25,711 nucleotides of DNA from NCBI GenBank assembly GCA_003500135.1, contig DNTA01000113.1:1-25711 (forward strand), written 5' to 3'. Shown here piece by piece: positions 7,980 to 16,706 of the stretch. Made by a program: the position numbers and the translations under genes. Under the pieces are notes generated by a model. It was not told the DNA's origin. It saw nothing but the letters and a program-made list of their open reading frames with translations, and made no database searches. Position 1 is the stretch's first letter, and every line of letters starts with the position of its first letter. Source of the stretch: Cytophagales bacterium. GTDB lineage: Bacteria; Bacteroidota; Bacteroidia; Cytophagales; Cyclobacteriaceae.

Positions 7980-8891
7980 GTTATTATCAATCAAAAAACC
8001 ATGAACTTTTTTCAAGAGCACAGTCAAGAACCTTGGTAGATAAAGTAACAAGCGTTGTTTCCAGTTTAAATAATAAGGATCAATTTGTTCTTTTAACTTT
8101 TTTAAGGTTGTCCGATTATTGGCTAGTTTACATTGGATGGCCAGGGAATATCTTAGGATGTTCAGATAGTTATGCAGAGATACATTGAACTTGGCTAGGG
8201 AGTTGTATTTGTTGTACAATTGATACTTGGATTCCTGATAATTCCCTTTTGACAGACTATTGGTCACCGTTTTGTCGTAAATACTAGTATGGGTGTCGTT
8301 GAATACCAAAGAGTATTTTAACCCTAGCCTTATCCATAAATCGATGTCCTGACCAGATGTGATGGACTCGTTAAACCCTCCTAAGTCTGAAAAGCTCTTC
8401 GTCCTTAGAGCAACACTTGACGTGTTAACAAGAGGGTACGACAAGCTATTGATAAAAAAATCCTCTATAACAGTTATTTTTTCATGTACGTTATTCAAGA
8501 AGCTTCCCTTTTCAATATGGTGCTGGGATAATTTAACATCATAGGCATTACTGTACCAGTCCATGTTCGGAAATTTTGAGATAGACCGGTGTAAACACTG
8601 CAAATGGTTGCTATGCCAAATATCATCTGCATCAAGGAATGCAATGAATTCTCCCTTAGCCATTGCAACACCTTTGTTTCTGGCCGCTCCGGCTCCCATA
8701 TTTTTCTGAGTCAATACGATGATGCGCTCATCAGAAAAGGACCTTGCGATCTCATAGCTTTTATCCGTGCTGCCATCGTCAATGATGATCAGTTCAAAAT
8801 CTGCATAGCTTTGATCGATCACATTTTTAATGGTGGATCGGATTTGATCTTCCTTATTGTAAAGGGGTATGACGACAGAAAAAAATGGCAT
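7956..8891 (-). CDS. Family 2 glycosyltransferase (GT-A fold)
   Basis: A 311-residue GT2 enzyme. The N-terminal FFSVVIPLYNKEDQI is classic, and the nucleotide-binding Asp pair lies in IIIDDGSTDKS (about residues 35-45). NMGAGAARNKG follows, then the DxD motif in FLDADDIW (85-92), and GGFNESITSGQDIDLWIRLG further on. The C-terminal 80 residues are basic and hydrophobic, probably membrane-associated. I start at the ATG at 8891, whose first base is shared with the TAA stop of the upstream gene (TAATG); an in-frame GTG at 8897 is possible but less natural. It should add one sugar to the growing repeat unit. It forms a coupled pair with the KpsS-like gene and converges on the ketoisomerase gene. 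Confidence 0.92.
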   Translation of the reverse strand: MPFFSVVIPLYNKEDQIRSTIKNVIDQSYADFELIIIDDGSTDKSYEIARSFSDERIIVLTQKNMGAGAARNKGVAMAKGEFIAFLDADDIWHSNHLQCLHRSISKFPNMDWYSNAYDVKLSQHHIEKGSFLNNVHEKITVIEDFFINSLSYPLVNTSSVALRTKSFSDLGGFNESITSGQDIDLWIRLGLKYSLVFNDTHTSIYDKTVTNSLSKGNYQESKYQLYNKYNSLAKFNVSLHNYLNILRYSLAIQCKLANNRTTLKKLKEQIDPYYLNWKQRLLLYLPRFLTVLLKKVHGFLIDNNLYVSSYN

Positions 8892-10180
8892 TAACACGAA
8901 TTAAGCAAACGTTCAGCAATGGTCTGAGAGGCTCGCAAAGATCTTTCTTTAATACCTCCCTCAATTAATGAACTTTTAAACAAATATGCATTAAATCTGT
9001 CAATTGCCACCTTATCTGGATGATAGGTTAATGCCTCGGTCAAGAGGCTGTTTAAATCGGTCTTGTCTTTCAGCTTAAGACATAGTGAGGGGTGATCATA
9101 AAAGGCATCGCCTAAGACAACAGTGGGCTTATAATGACAAATGGCTTCAAAACCTACGGTAGAATTATTGACAATGACTACTTTTGAGGTGTTTAAAGCA
9201 GTTTTCAAGGGTATGTTATTTTCGGTTTTGATACCCTTTTCTTTCATAAAATCGTAAAATTCGGTACCATATTTTCCGATATATAAGGGGTGTTCTCTTA
9301 CGACCAAAACGGCTTTGGGAGGCAGTGCTTTGTATGCGGATTTAAGAAGTTCTAATGTGGAACTAAAATGAGGACTGTGCACTACAGAATTGACATCTCT
9401 AGGTAATTGGCAGATTAAAAGAAACCGAAAATTTTCGTTTTCGTAAGAAAGTTGTCTATTCTGCCGCGACCTGAAGAGTAAAGAATTTACATCCGTGTAT
9501 TTAAGATCAGGAGGATAAAAACGTCGTTTTTGGAATAGTTTGAATAAGAGTATATCGCAAACCCGATAAAATGGTGATCGCAAGTAGTTTGGTTCGGTTT
9601 TAGAAATATTTACTTTTAAGGTAGGTACCTGAGTACTCTTAGGATCAAATGTTTGTCTGACACTAAGATTGGCATTTACCCCGAGATGATCAAAGAATGT
9701 CCTGTTAAAGGGTCCCTGCTCAATAAACCGAACTTCAATATTCATTCTTCTGGCCAATGTTGATGCTACATATGTGCACATTCTGGTGTCTCCCAGGCAG
9801 ATTACAAATGCAGGTTTATTCTTGTAAAAGATGGCTTCAAATAAATCGATATAGGCCAGAGCTTGAAGCTTAAGATCAAGAACACTGGTCGTATCCGACA
9901 GCTGACAATGGTATCTGATACAATGTTCAATAGAGACACCTTTGTAAGTATTCTGATTATTTACAATCTTTAGGTAGTATTTTTTTCGCCTTTTTGCAAG
10001 CATCCAGGATTTGGCCGATATCCAGGAGCTATACCTCAAACGAAGGAAAGTATAAAGAAATCCACTTAAATTAGTGCTGAATATCTTCAAACGTACAGGC
10101 TGTGATTTTTTAATCTCTTTCTCTAAAGCAAGGTAAAAACGACAGAACTTATCAAATGCTGAAATACACAGTACTGTCAT
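8891..10180 (-). CDS. Capsule polysaccharide synthesis protein, KpsS/KpsC (LipB)-like
   Basis: A 429-residue protein resembling the capsule synthesis family that includes KpsS, KpsC and LipB (beta-Kdo transferases, GT-B like). The landmarks are FIEQGPFNRTFF (about 152-163), VVREHPLYIGKYG (293-305) and NNSTVGFEAICHYKPTVVLG followed by DAFYD (338-362). The last resembles the StvG-EA-kP-v-G-afY pattern of that family. KpsS and KpsC build the poly-Kdo linker of capsules exported by an ABC transporter. No KpsM/T/D/E-type export gene is visible here and the locus has Wzx flippases, so a different glycosyl transfer role is just as likely. It starts 84 bases after the stop of the ftsE-like gene on the same strand and is coupled to the GT2 gene. 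Family moderately sure, reaction unknown. Confidence 0.72.
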   Translation of the reverse strand: MTVLCISAFDKFCRFYLALEKEIKKSQPVRLKIFSTNLSGFLYTFLRLRYSSWISAKSWMLAKRRKKYYLKIVNNQNTYKGVSIEHCIRYHCQLSDTTSVLDLKLQALAYIDLFEAIFYKNKPAFVICLGDTRMCTYVASTLARRMNIEVRFIEQGPFNRTFFDHLGVNANLSVRQTFDPKSTQVPTLKVNISKTEPNYLRSPFYRVCDILLFKLFQKRRFYPPDLKYTDVNSLLFRSRQNRQLSYENENFRFLLICQLPRDVNSVVHSPHFSSTLELLKSAYKALPPKAVLVVREHPLYIGKYGTEFYDFMKEKGIKTENNIPLKTALNTSKVVIVNNSTVGFEAICHYKPTVVLGDAFYDHPSLCLKLKDKTDLNSLLTEALTYHPDKVAIDRFNAYLFKSSLIEGGIKERSLRASQTIAERLLNSC

Positions 10181-10264
10181 AAAGAATAAGATATTAGACC
10201 TTGTAAAAGCGGTTTTGGAGTTTCCTTAAAAATAGTAAAAATCGAAATTGGCTTAATCAGGTGC

Positions 10265-10948
10265 TCAAGCGTTTTTTCTTTGTACCACCTCAAACAACTT
10301 ATTTTCGTGACATTTATAGGTTTTACTTGGGTACTTAAGAAGCAAGGCATAGTCATGAGTGGCCATAAGTATGGTGTGCCCATTTTTATTGAGTTCCTGC
10401 AATACCTCCATCACTTCAATACTGGTTTGAGGATCTAAATTACCCGTTGGTTCATCGGCCAAAATTAGTTTGGGTTCATTTAAAAGTGCCCTGGCAATGG
10501 CAATTCGCTGTTGTTCTCCGCCGGAGAGTTCATGTGGAAACTTAAAACCCTTGGTTTTCATTCCAACATTGTCTAAGACAGACTCAATGCGGTCTTTGAT
10601 CTTTTTTGCATCTTTCCATCCGGTAGCTTTAAGGACGAATTCCAGGTTACTGTTGACATTTCGGTCTGGTAATAGTTTAAAGTCCTGAAAAACGATACCT
10701 AATTCACGTCTTAAAAAAGGGATTTGCTTTTCTTTTAAGGTATGAAGTGGAAACCCAACAATCTCGCCTTCTCCTTGCGTGAGATCCAAATCTCCATATA
10801 GCGTTTTAAGTAAGCTGCTTTTTCCGCTTCCTGTCTTCCCTATAAGGTAAACAAATTCGCCTTCATTCATTTCAAAATTTACATTTGAAAGTACCATGCT
10901 TTCACCTTGATAAATGGTAGCTTTATTTAGTTTTAAAATGCTTTTCAT
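10265..10948 (-). CDS. ftsE: FtsE-like ABC transporter ATP-binding protein
   Basis: A 227-residue ATPase with every ABC motif: Walker A GKTGSGKS (37-44), Q-loop [13 protein letters not shown] (Q88), signature [15 protein letters not shown] (141-155), Walker [13 protein letters not shown] (161-172) and H-loop H198. The phrase [12 protein letters not shown] and the length are typical of FtsE, which with membrane partner FtsX controls peptidoglycan hydrolases at the division site. No FtsX gene adjoins it; the FtsX-superfamily permease at 21038 is of the LolC/E type. It reads away from the TPR gene and towards the polysaccharide genes. The 84 bases to the KpsS-like gene show no terminator, so read-through is possible. 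A LolD/MacB-type ATPase is the main alternative. Confidence 0.85.
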   Translation of the reverse strand: MKSILKLNKATIYQGESMVLSNVNFEMNEGEFVYLIGKTGSGKSSLLKTLYGDLDLTQGEGEIVGFPLHTLKEKQIPFLRRELGIVFQDFKLLPDRNVNSNLEFVLKATGWKDAKKIKDRIESVLDNVGMKTKGFKFPHELSGGEQQRIAIARALLNEPKLILADEPTGNLDPQTSIEVMEVLQELNKNGHTILMATHDYALLLKYPSKTYKCHENKLFEVVQRKNA

Positions 10949-11056
10949 TGAATTGTATCTCTGTACTCGGTAAATGTATTATATAATATGGCAATATCAA
11001 ATACATCTGATCTCTAATGGTCACTCACTTTAAAAATGGTTAAGGGTTTTTTCGTG

Positions 11057-11103
11057 TTGATAAAACAGAATGGGTCTATTGATAAATCGGTTTATAATTA
11101 TAA
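11057..11103. repeat. Direct repeat TTGATAAA (22-base period) and a 12-base palindrome in the ftsE-TPR intergenic region
   Basis: The 233 bases between ftsE and the TPR gene carry no gene. They contain two exact copies of TTGATAAA (11057-11064 and 11079-11086), 22 bases apart (about two helical turns). A perfect palindrome TTATAATTATAA (11092-11103) follows. They lie upstream of the candidate TPR promoter and could be a regulator site, but AT-rich DNA gives such matches by chance. Confidence 0.3.
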
Positions 11104-11136
11104 TCGAAATCCATCGTTATAGGTTAGGCATCTCTT

Positions 11137-11144
11137 TATATTTG
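11137..11144 (+). promoter_or_regulatory. Candidate -7 promoter element for the TPR/barrel operon
   Basis: TATATTTG matches TAnnTTTG exactly and ends 37 bases before the ATG of the TPR gene, leaving a leader of roughly 30 bases. The -33 region has only a poor TTA (11117-11119), so the call rests mainly on the -7 match and its position. Confidence 0.5.
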
Positions 11145-11181
11145 AGGCCATAATCATCATCAAAATCCGAAACTACTAAAA

Positions 11182-14100
11182 ATGAGACTTCACAGGCTCT
11201 TATTCATCTTTATCACTTCTGCTTTTTTTTGGATCAATGCCCAGGAATCGGCTGTTTATACAAGTCATTTAAAAGACTATCAGAAGGCGATAGGTTTGTA
11301 CAATAGTAAGCAGTACAAGGCCGCTCAATCACTTTTTGAACAGATTGGTGATCAAACAAATGATCAATTAGTAAAATCCGAATGCGACTACTACATTGCC
11401 AATTGCGCCGTGAGACTGAATCAGCGCAACGCAGATGAGCTTATTGAAGATTTTGTAACAGATTATCCAACGAGTACCAAGCGCAATCTGGCCTATATGG
11501 ATGTGGCGGATTACTATTTTTTAAATTCCCAATACGCCTATGCACAAAAGTGGTACTCCAGAGTTGATGAATGGAGTTTGGACCTGACTGAAAAGAACAA
11601 ATACTATTTCAGATACGGCTACTGCTTGTATCACTCTAAGGACGAAAGGCAGGCGTCAAAGTATTTAAGAAGAGTAGCAGATTCAAAAGAGTACGGATCC
11701 CAAGCCAAATATTATCTGGGATTTCTAGCCTATGAAGGTGATGACTACGATGCTGCTTCCAGCTATTTTGAACAGGTAAATGACGATGATCGCTACAAGG
11801 AAAAACTGGCCTACTATCAGGCTGATCTGAATTTTAAATTAGGGAAATTTGAGGAAGCCATTTCTCTTGCAGAGCCGCAGTTAACCACCAGAGATAAACG
11901 ACAGCGGTCTGAATTGAACAAGATTATTGGAGAGAGCTACTTTAATTTGAAACGCTACAGTGAGGCCATCCCATATCTAAATGCCTATGAGGGAAAGAAC
12001 GGGCAATGGAGCAATACCGATTATTACCAGTTGGGGTATGCTTATTATCAGCAGTCTGACTATGAACAGGCTGTTAAAGAGTTTAACAAAATCATCGATG
12101 GAAGAAATGAGGTGGCTCAGAATGCCTATTATCATCTGGCAGAGAGTTATATCAATTTAGATCAAAAGACTGAAGCTCTGAATGCTTTTAGAAATGCGTC
12201 TCAAATGGATTTTGATTCCAAAATTCAGGAAGATGCCTGGTTGAATTATGCAAAACTGAGCTATGATATAGGGAATCCGTATGAGTCAGTTCCTGCGGTG
12301 CTTACCAACTTTTTGAAAACTTATCCAGATAGTGGTTTCAGAGCTGAGATCGAAGACCTGCTGATTGACTCGTACATTTCATCTAAGAACTATGAGGAAG
12401 CACTGGACCTGCTGAAAGGAAAATCCGGATTCGAGAATAAGAAGGCATTTCAAAAGGTGGCTTTTTACAGAGGTCTCGAACTGTATAGCGAATCTGAATT
12501 GAATGAAGCCAAAGAAATGTTTGAAAAGGCACTAACTGAACCAAGAGACCCTTTTGTTCATGCGCGATCTCTTTTTTGGCTGGCAGAAACCAATTACAAC
12601 TTACTGGATTACAATGAAGCGTTGATCGGGTTTAAGCAGTTTAGAGGCGCTTTAGCAGCTTCCAGAACTGTGGAATATCAGGCTTTAAATTACCATTTAG
12701 CCTACACCTATTTTAAGTTAAAGGATTATGACAATGCAACAAAATATTTTAGGTCATATGTTGACCAAAAAGACGGCGATCTGCAGAGAACACATGATGC
12801 ACTGCTGAGGTTGGGCGATGGTTATTTTGTATCTAGCAAGTATGAAAATGCTATAAAAGCATATGAAATGGCCATATCAGCAAAGGAAACCGAATCGGGT
12901 TATGCTGCATTTCAAAGCGCAATGAGTTATGGTTTTCTGGGGCAGGTGAATAAAAAAACAGATGGGTTGGAAGATTTTGTAACCCGCTACACTAGTTCTG
13001 CTTTACGTGATGATGCGATTTATGAATTGGGTAATACCTATGTAAAAGCCGGCGATCGGTCCAAGGCATTGTTAAAATATGAGGAACTACAGAACCAATA
13101 CCCCAAAAGTGTTTTTATTCCCAAGGCGCAACTAAGGCAAGGTCTGGTTTATTATAATAGTAATCAAAACCAAAAGGCTCTGAAACAGTTTAAGGCTCTT
13201 GTGAGTAACTTTCCAAGAACAGAGGAAGCTGTACAGGCCGTAGCAACGGCAAGATTGGTTTATATTGATTTAGGAGCAGTAGACGAATATGCTGAATGGG
13301 TAAGAGGTTTGGATTTTGTTGAAGTCACTGATGCTGAGCTGGATAATGCGTCCTATCTTGCTGCAGAAAAGCAATATCTGGACGGAAATACCGATGCAGC
13401 CATAACGCAATTCAATAATTACCTCAATCGTTTTGCTGACGGGCTTCATTCCTTAAAAGCACATTTTTACCTGGCGCAACTCTATTACCAGAAAAATTTG
13501 CCTGATAATGCTAAAGATCATTACAAGTATGTGGCGGATCAAACAACAAATGAGTTTACAGAGACCGCTTCAGTTCGACTGGCAGAGATCTACTTGAATA
13601 AGAAAGAATGGAATGCGGCATTACCTGTCTTAATAGATCTGGAGCAGACAGCAGATTATCCTCAAAACAGACAGTTTGCAAAGTCCAATTTGCTGAAAAT
13701 CTACTACCAGCAGCAAAATTATTCTCAGGCAAAGAACTACGCGTCCGAACTCATTTCATCGTCTGAAAGTCCTGAAATTCAACAAGACGCTAAAATTATT
13801 CTGGCTCGATCTGCCTTTGAACTGGGAGATGAAGATACAGCCAATGCTGCTTATATTGAATTATCACAAACCGCTTCAGGGAGCATCGCCGCTGAAGCAT
13901 TGTATAAAAAGGCCTATTTCGAGAACAAGAATGCGTCCTATCTATCCTCCAATGAAACTTTACAGAAGTTAATTAAAAACTATGGTAGCTATCAGGAGTT
14001 TAGCTCCCAGGGTTTGGTGGTCATGGCCAAAAACTACAGCGCCCTTGAAGACGCCTTTCAGGCAACCTATATATTGGAAAGTGTTATAGAGAATTTTCAG

Positions 14101-14199
14101 GAATACCCAACTGTTGTGGATGAGGCCAAAAGGGTCTTGAAAACCATCAAAACCGAACAATCAAAAACAAATTCATCAATTGAAACAGGAGAGAATTAA
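11182..14199 (+). CDS. Long secreted tetratricopeptide-repeat protein
   Basis: A 1005-residue protein with an N-terminal signal peptide (basic RLHR, hydrophobic LLFIFITSAFFWI, likely cleavage after NAQ near residue 21; no lipobox cysteine). Nearly the whole remainder is a run of TPR-like units of about 35 residues. Recognisable ones include YDAASSYFEQV, YEQAVKEFNKII, YENAIKAYEMAI, QKALKQFKALV and WNAALPVLIDLEQ. The units resemble those of YbgF/BamD-like periplasmic proteins. It is probably periplasmic or outer-membrane associated and acts as a protein-binding scaffold. The barrel gene starts 24 bases after its stop, so the two are co-transcribed; I believe this pairing is common in Flavobacteriia. 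No enzyme motif is seen and its partners are unknown. Confidence 0.88.
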   Translation: MRLHRLLFIFITSAFFWINAQESAVYTSHLKDYQKAIGLYNSKQYKAAQSLFEQIGDQTNDQLVKSECDYYIANCAVRLNQRNADELIEDFVTDYPTSTKRNLAYMDVADYYFLNSQYAYAQKWYSRVDEWSLDLTEKNKYYFRYGYCLYHSKDERQASKYLRRVADSKEYGSQAKYYLGFLAYEGDDYDAASSYFEQVNDDDRYKEKLAYYQADLNFKLGKFEEAISLAEPQLTTRDKRQRSELNKIIGESYFNLKRYSEAIPYLNAYEGKNGQWSNTDYYQLGYAYYQQSDYEQAVKEFNKIIDGRNEVAQNAYYHLAESYINLDQKTEALNAFRNASQMDFDSKIQEDAWLNYAKLSYDIGNPYESVPAVLTNFLKTYPDSGFRAEIEDLLIDSYISSKNYEEALDLLKGKSGFENKKAFQKVAFYRGLELYSESELNEAKEMFEKALTEPRDPFVHARSLFWLAETNYNLLDYNEALIGFKQFRGALAASRTVEYQALNYHLAYTYFKLKDYDNATKYFRSYVDQKDGDLQRTHDALLRLGDGYFVSSKYENAIKAYEMAISAKETESGYAAFQSAMSYGFLGQVNKKTDGLEDFVTRYTSSALRDDAIYELGNTYVKAGDRSKALLKYEELQNQYPKSVFIPKAQLRQGLVYYNSNQNQKALKQFKALVSNFPRTEEAVQAVATARLVYIDLGAVDEYAEWVRGLDFVEVTDAELDNASYLAAEKQYLDGNTDAAITQFNNYLNRFADGLHSLKAHFYLAQLYYQKNLPDNAKDHYKYVADQTTNEFTETASVRLAEIYLNKKEWNAALPVLIDLEQTADYPQNRQFAKSNLLKIYYQQQNYSQAKNYASELISSSESPEIQQDAKIILARSAFELGDEDTANAAYIELSQTASGSIAAEALYKKAYFENKNASYLSSNETLQKLIKNYGSYQEFSSQGLVVMAKNYSALEDAFQATYILESVIENFQEYPTVVDEAKRVLKTIKTEQSKTNSSIETGEN

Positions 14200-14208
14200 T
14201 ATCTCTTC
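14188..14208 (+). other. Small stem-loop over the TPR gene stop codon
   Basis: GGAGAGA (14188-14194) can pair with TCTCTTC (14202-14208) around a 7-base loop, with one G-T pair. The loop holds the stop codon of the TPR gene and sits 15 bases before the barrel gene. There is no T-run, so it is not an intrinsic terminator; it might affect transcript processing or the relative output of the two genes. Confidence 0.25.
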
Positions 14209-14223
14209 GTAAAATCACATCTA

Positions 14224-15945
14224 ATGAAATTAAAGGTTTTTATCCTGAGTTTCTTATTCAGTGCTTCAATGTCCTTTGCGCAGACCAAAACAAATGATAC
14301 CATTCAGGATCAGGTGGTCAACGTGATTAAGCCATATTCTCCAACTGTTGCCGATGCATTTAAAGTAAAGGAGATACCGAAATTAAATGATTCAAGTACC
14401 GCCCCTAAAAGGCAGGTGAAGTATACAATTTTTTCAATCCCTGTGGCATCAACATTTACCCCTGCCAAAGGGAAGGCTGCCGGGGTTGAAAAACAAAAAC
14501 GACCCAAACAATACAATAATTACGCCTCTTTGGGGCTAGGAACGTACAGTACTTTTTTAGGAGAGGTTTATTTGAGTCACGAGCTGGATAACGATCAGAG
14601 TATTGGAGCATATCTAGGCCATCATACTTCTCTTGGAGAAATAGACGGGGTGTTACTGGACAATGACTTTTCCAACACAGACCTTCATGTGGATTTTACC
14701 CAGAATGCCAGGGATCTGTTATGGAAAGTATACGCAGGGTACGATTTGTCTTCTTATAACTGGTATGGGCTAACACCAGAATTGTATTCCATGCAAGAGA
14801 TAGAGACCATAGACCCTGGGCATACCTTTAATGGCTTGATGGTTGGAGGACAATTAGAGTTTTTTGATGGCATTTTTGAAGAAGCCAGCATCAACTTCAG
14901 AAGATTTACAGACTCTTATGGCTCAGGAGAGAACTACTTTTTCTCAGATTTTGACTTTGAGGTTCCTATTGGCAATCACAGTCTTGAGAATAGTCTTCGT
15001 TTTGATTATTTAAATGGTTCGTTTGATAGGGATTATGCAAGCAATAACCCTTTAGAATATGGATTTTTAACTACAGGTCTGGAGTCTAGTTATGTTGTAA
15101 CAGAGAATGATCTTACAGTGAATATAGGGTTGAGGTTGGTTTATTTAAACAACACAGAAAACAGTGAAAACAAGTTTTATATTTACCCAAACATAGAAGC
15201 TTCCTACAGGTTGGTGAGTGATGTGGTCATTGGTTATGGAGGAATAACAGGCGATCTACTACAAAATACCTATGGCGATTTTGCCAATGATAATCCATTC
15301 ATTTCTCCAACTTTACTCATTGCACCTACAGATCAGCAGTATAACTTCTTTATAGGAATGAGGGGTAAACTCTCAAATGAGGTGGGGTACAACATCAAAG
15401 GTGCTTATTCAAGTGAAGATAATAAAGCACTATATCGTCTAAACCCTGCCCTTATTTCGGACCAGCAGAATTATCAGTTTGGAAACTCATTTGGCCTGGT
15501 CTATGATGAGGTGAACACCTTGATGATTGAAGGGGCATTAAATGTGGACTTTTCAAGAAACTTCACTATGGGATTAAAAGGGGCTTTTTTTAGTTACAAT
15601 ACTTCCCAACAGGAAGAAGCCTGGAACCTCCCAGGCGTTACCGCCTCCCTTTTTGCAGATTACCAGATTACCGAACACTGGTATACCGGTCTCAGTTCAT
15701 TTTTTACAGGTGAGCGCAAAGACCAGCTATTAATAGAAGGATCTTTAAGTGACGAACTTCAGGTTACTAAAGAACTGAATTCTTTTTTTGATGTCAATGT
15801 GTACGGTGGCTACCGAATCAATGATCAGTTCTCTATGTTTGTTAAGGTCAATAACTTACTAAACCAGGAGTATCAGCGTTGGATTAATTTCCCGGTTCAG
15901 GGAATTCAATTCCTTGCCGGAGCAAGTTATCAGTTTGATTTTTAG
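14224..15945 (+). CDS. Outer-membrane beta-barrel, TonB-dependent-receptor-like but without a visible plug
   Basis: A 573-residue protein with a clear signal peptide (MKLKVFILSFLFSASMSFAQ, cleavage near residue 20). Residues 21-97 form a short linker with the motif NVIKPYSPTVADAF (33-46) and a basic, proline-containing stretch. From about 98 to the end, alternating hydrophobic and aromatic strands (for example YNNYASLGLGTYSTFLGEVYLS) run to a C-terminal phenylalanine (AGASYQFDF), the signal for insertion by the BAM machinery. The last part, FFDVNVYGGYRINDQFSMFV followed by KVNNLLNQEYQ, is the usual end of TonB-dependent receptors. The roughly 120-residue plug domain is absent, so active TonB-driven uptake is doubtful. 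It is co-transcribed with the TPR gene, and its last 62 bases lie opposite the methyltransferase gene. Confidence 0.82.
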   Translation: MKLKVFILSFLFSASMSFAQTKTNDTIQDQVVNVIKPYSPTVADAFKVKEIPKLNDSSTAPKRQVKYTIFSIPVASTFTPAKGKAAGVEKQKRPKQYNNYASLGLGTYSTFLGEVYLSHELDNDQSIGAYLGHHTSLGEIDGVLLDNDFSNTDLHVDFTQNARDLLWKVYAGYDLSSYNWYGLTPELYSMQEIETIDPGHTFNGLMVGGQLEFFDGIFEEASINFRRFTDSYGSGENYFFSDFDFEVPIGNHSLENSLRFDYLNGSFDRDYASNNPLEYGFLTTGLESSYVVTENDLTVNIGLRLVYLNNTENSENKFYIYPNIEASYRLVSDVVIGYGGITGDLLQNTYGDFANDNPFISPTLLIAPTDQQYNFFIGMRGKLSNEVGYNIKGAYSSEDNKALYRLNPALISDQQNYQFGNSFGLVYDEVNTLMIEGALNVDFSRNFTMGLKGAFFSYNTSQQEEAWNLPGVTASLFADYQITEHWYTGLSSFFTGERKDQLLIEGSLSDELQVTKELNSFFDVNVYGGYRINDQFSMFVKVNNLLNQEYQRWINFPVQGIQFLAGASYQFDF

Positions 15946-16645
15946 CAAGGGTCAGGCGCGCCAGATAATCATAGTGCGGACCATCTGCCACCTTTTCACA
16001 ATGAAGTCCTACTTTGATGCAGAGTTCCCTAAGCATTGCAAAGTCAAGGTACAACCATTTCATGGGTAATTCAGAGTTGCCCTTATACGACAGGAAATAG
16101 TCCAACTCGCCATAGTAGCCGGCATTTACATCAATCCAGAGCCCACCGTCTTCGTCTTCGTACATATATTTGATGTCTGAGGAATCAATAAGAATTTGTC
16201 CACCATCTGAAATTAGTGATTTGAGATAATCAAGGCATAAAGGCGCTTTTTCAAGGGTTTCAAAAATACCAGTTCCATTCATAAGCAGAAGTATCGTATC
16301 AAAAGTTCCGGTCTCATGCATTAAGGCTATTTGTTCAACATGTTGTATTCCGCGTTTTTTGCAGACTTCAACGGCTCCTTTGGAAATATCGATAGCCTTC
16401 AGCTGGTAGCCTTTATTTTGAAGCCACAAGGAATGCGAACCGGCGCCACATCCCACATCTAGTATTTTCCCGTGAGCCATATTCAAAGCTCGTTGTTCTA
16501 GGAATGGCATTTCTTCATAGGATCTGAAGAGATAGGAAACAGGTAAAACCTCTTCGTCAGAAATAGAAGTTGACGTCCTGAGGTGCTCGGCAAATTCACC
16601 CTTACAATAGTCCAGAAGAGCGGCACCGAACACGACTTTATACAT
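15884..16645 (-). CDS. Class I SAM-dependent methyltransferase
   Basis: A 253-residue Rossmann-fold methyltransferase. Motif I is KILDVGCGAGSHSL (60-73), followed by the acidic AIDIS (84-88) and a FDTILLLMNGTGIF strand that stands for motif IV. GGQILIDSSDIKYMY lies near residues 180-195. The family, seen widely in Bacteroidota, is usually annotated only as a methyltransferase; the substrate is unknown. The final 20 or so residues (AKNQTDNLLRQGIEFPEPGN) are encoded on the opposite strand of the barrel gene's last codons and look like an extension beyond the conserved DYLARLTL end. The gene is divergent from the YkgJ operon, 61 bases away. Confidence 0.87.
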   Translation of the reverse strand: MYKVVFGAALLDYCKGEFAEHLRTSTSISDEEVLPVSYLFRSYEEMPFLEQRALNMAHGKILDVGCGAGSHSLWLQNKGYQLKAIDISKGAVEVCKKRGIQHVEQIALMHETGTFDTILLLMNGTGIFETLEKAPLCLDYLKSLISDGGQILIDSSDIKYMYEDEDGGLWIDVNAGYYGELDYFLSYKGNSELPMKWLYLDFAMLRELCIKVGLHCEKVADGPHYDYLARLTLAKNQTDNLLRQGIEFPEPGN

Positions 16646-16706
16646 GCATTAAAAATATGAATAATTTAGGGACAATCAATTTAGATATACTTCGTAATTT
16701 TATGCT

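Noticed and set aside
8892..8897. GTG start two codons upstream for the GT2 gene
   Set aside because: The ATG at 8891 overlaps the previous stop as TAATG and gives the typical MPFFSVVIPLYN start.
10177..10383. A 68-codon minus-strand frame between ftsE and the KpsS-like gene
   Set aside because: Most of it lies inside the 3' end of ftsE in another frame; the product has no family features.
10265..10948. The ABC ATPase as a polysaccharide exporter subunit (Wzt/KpsT)
   Set aside because: Its length, motifs and phrases such as [12 protein letters not shown] fit FtsE, and there is no partner permease in the polysaccharide locus.
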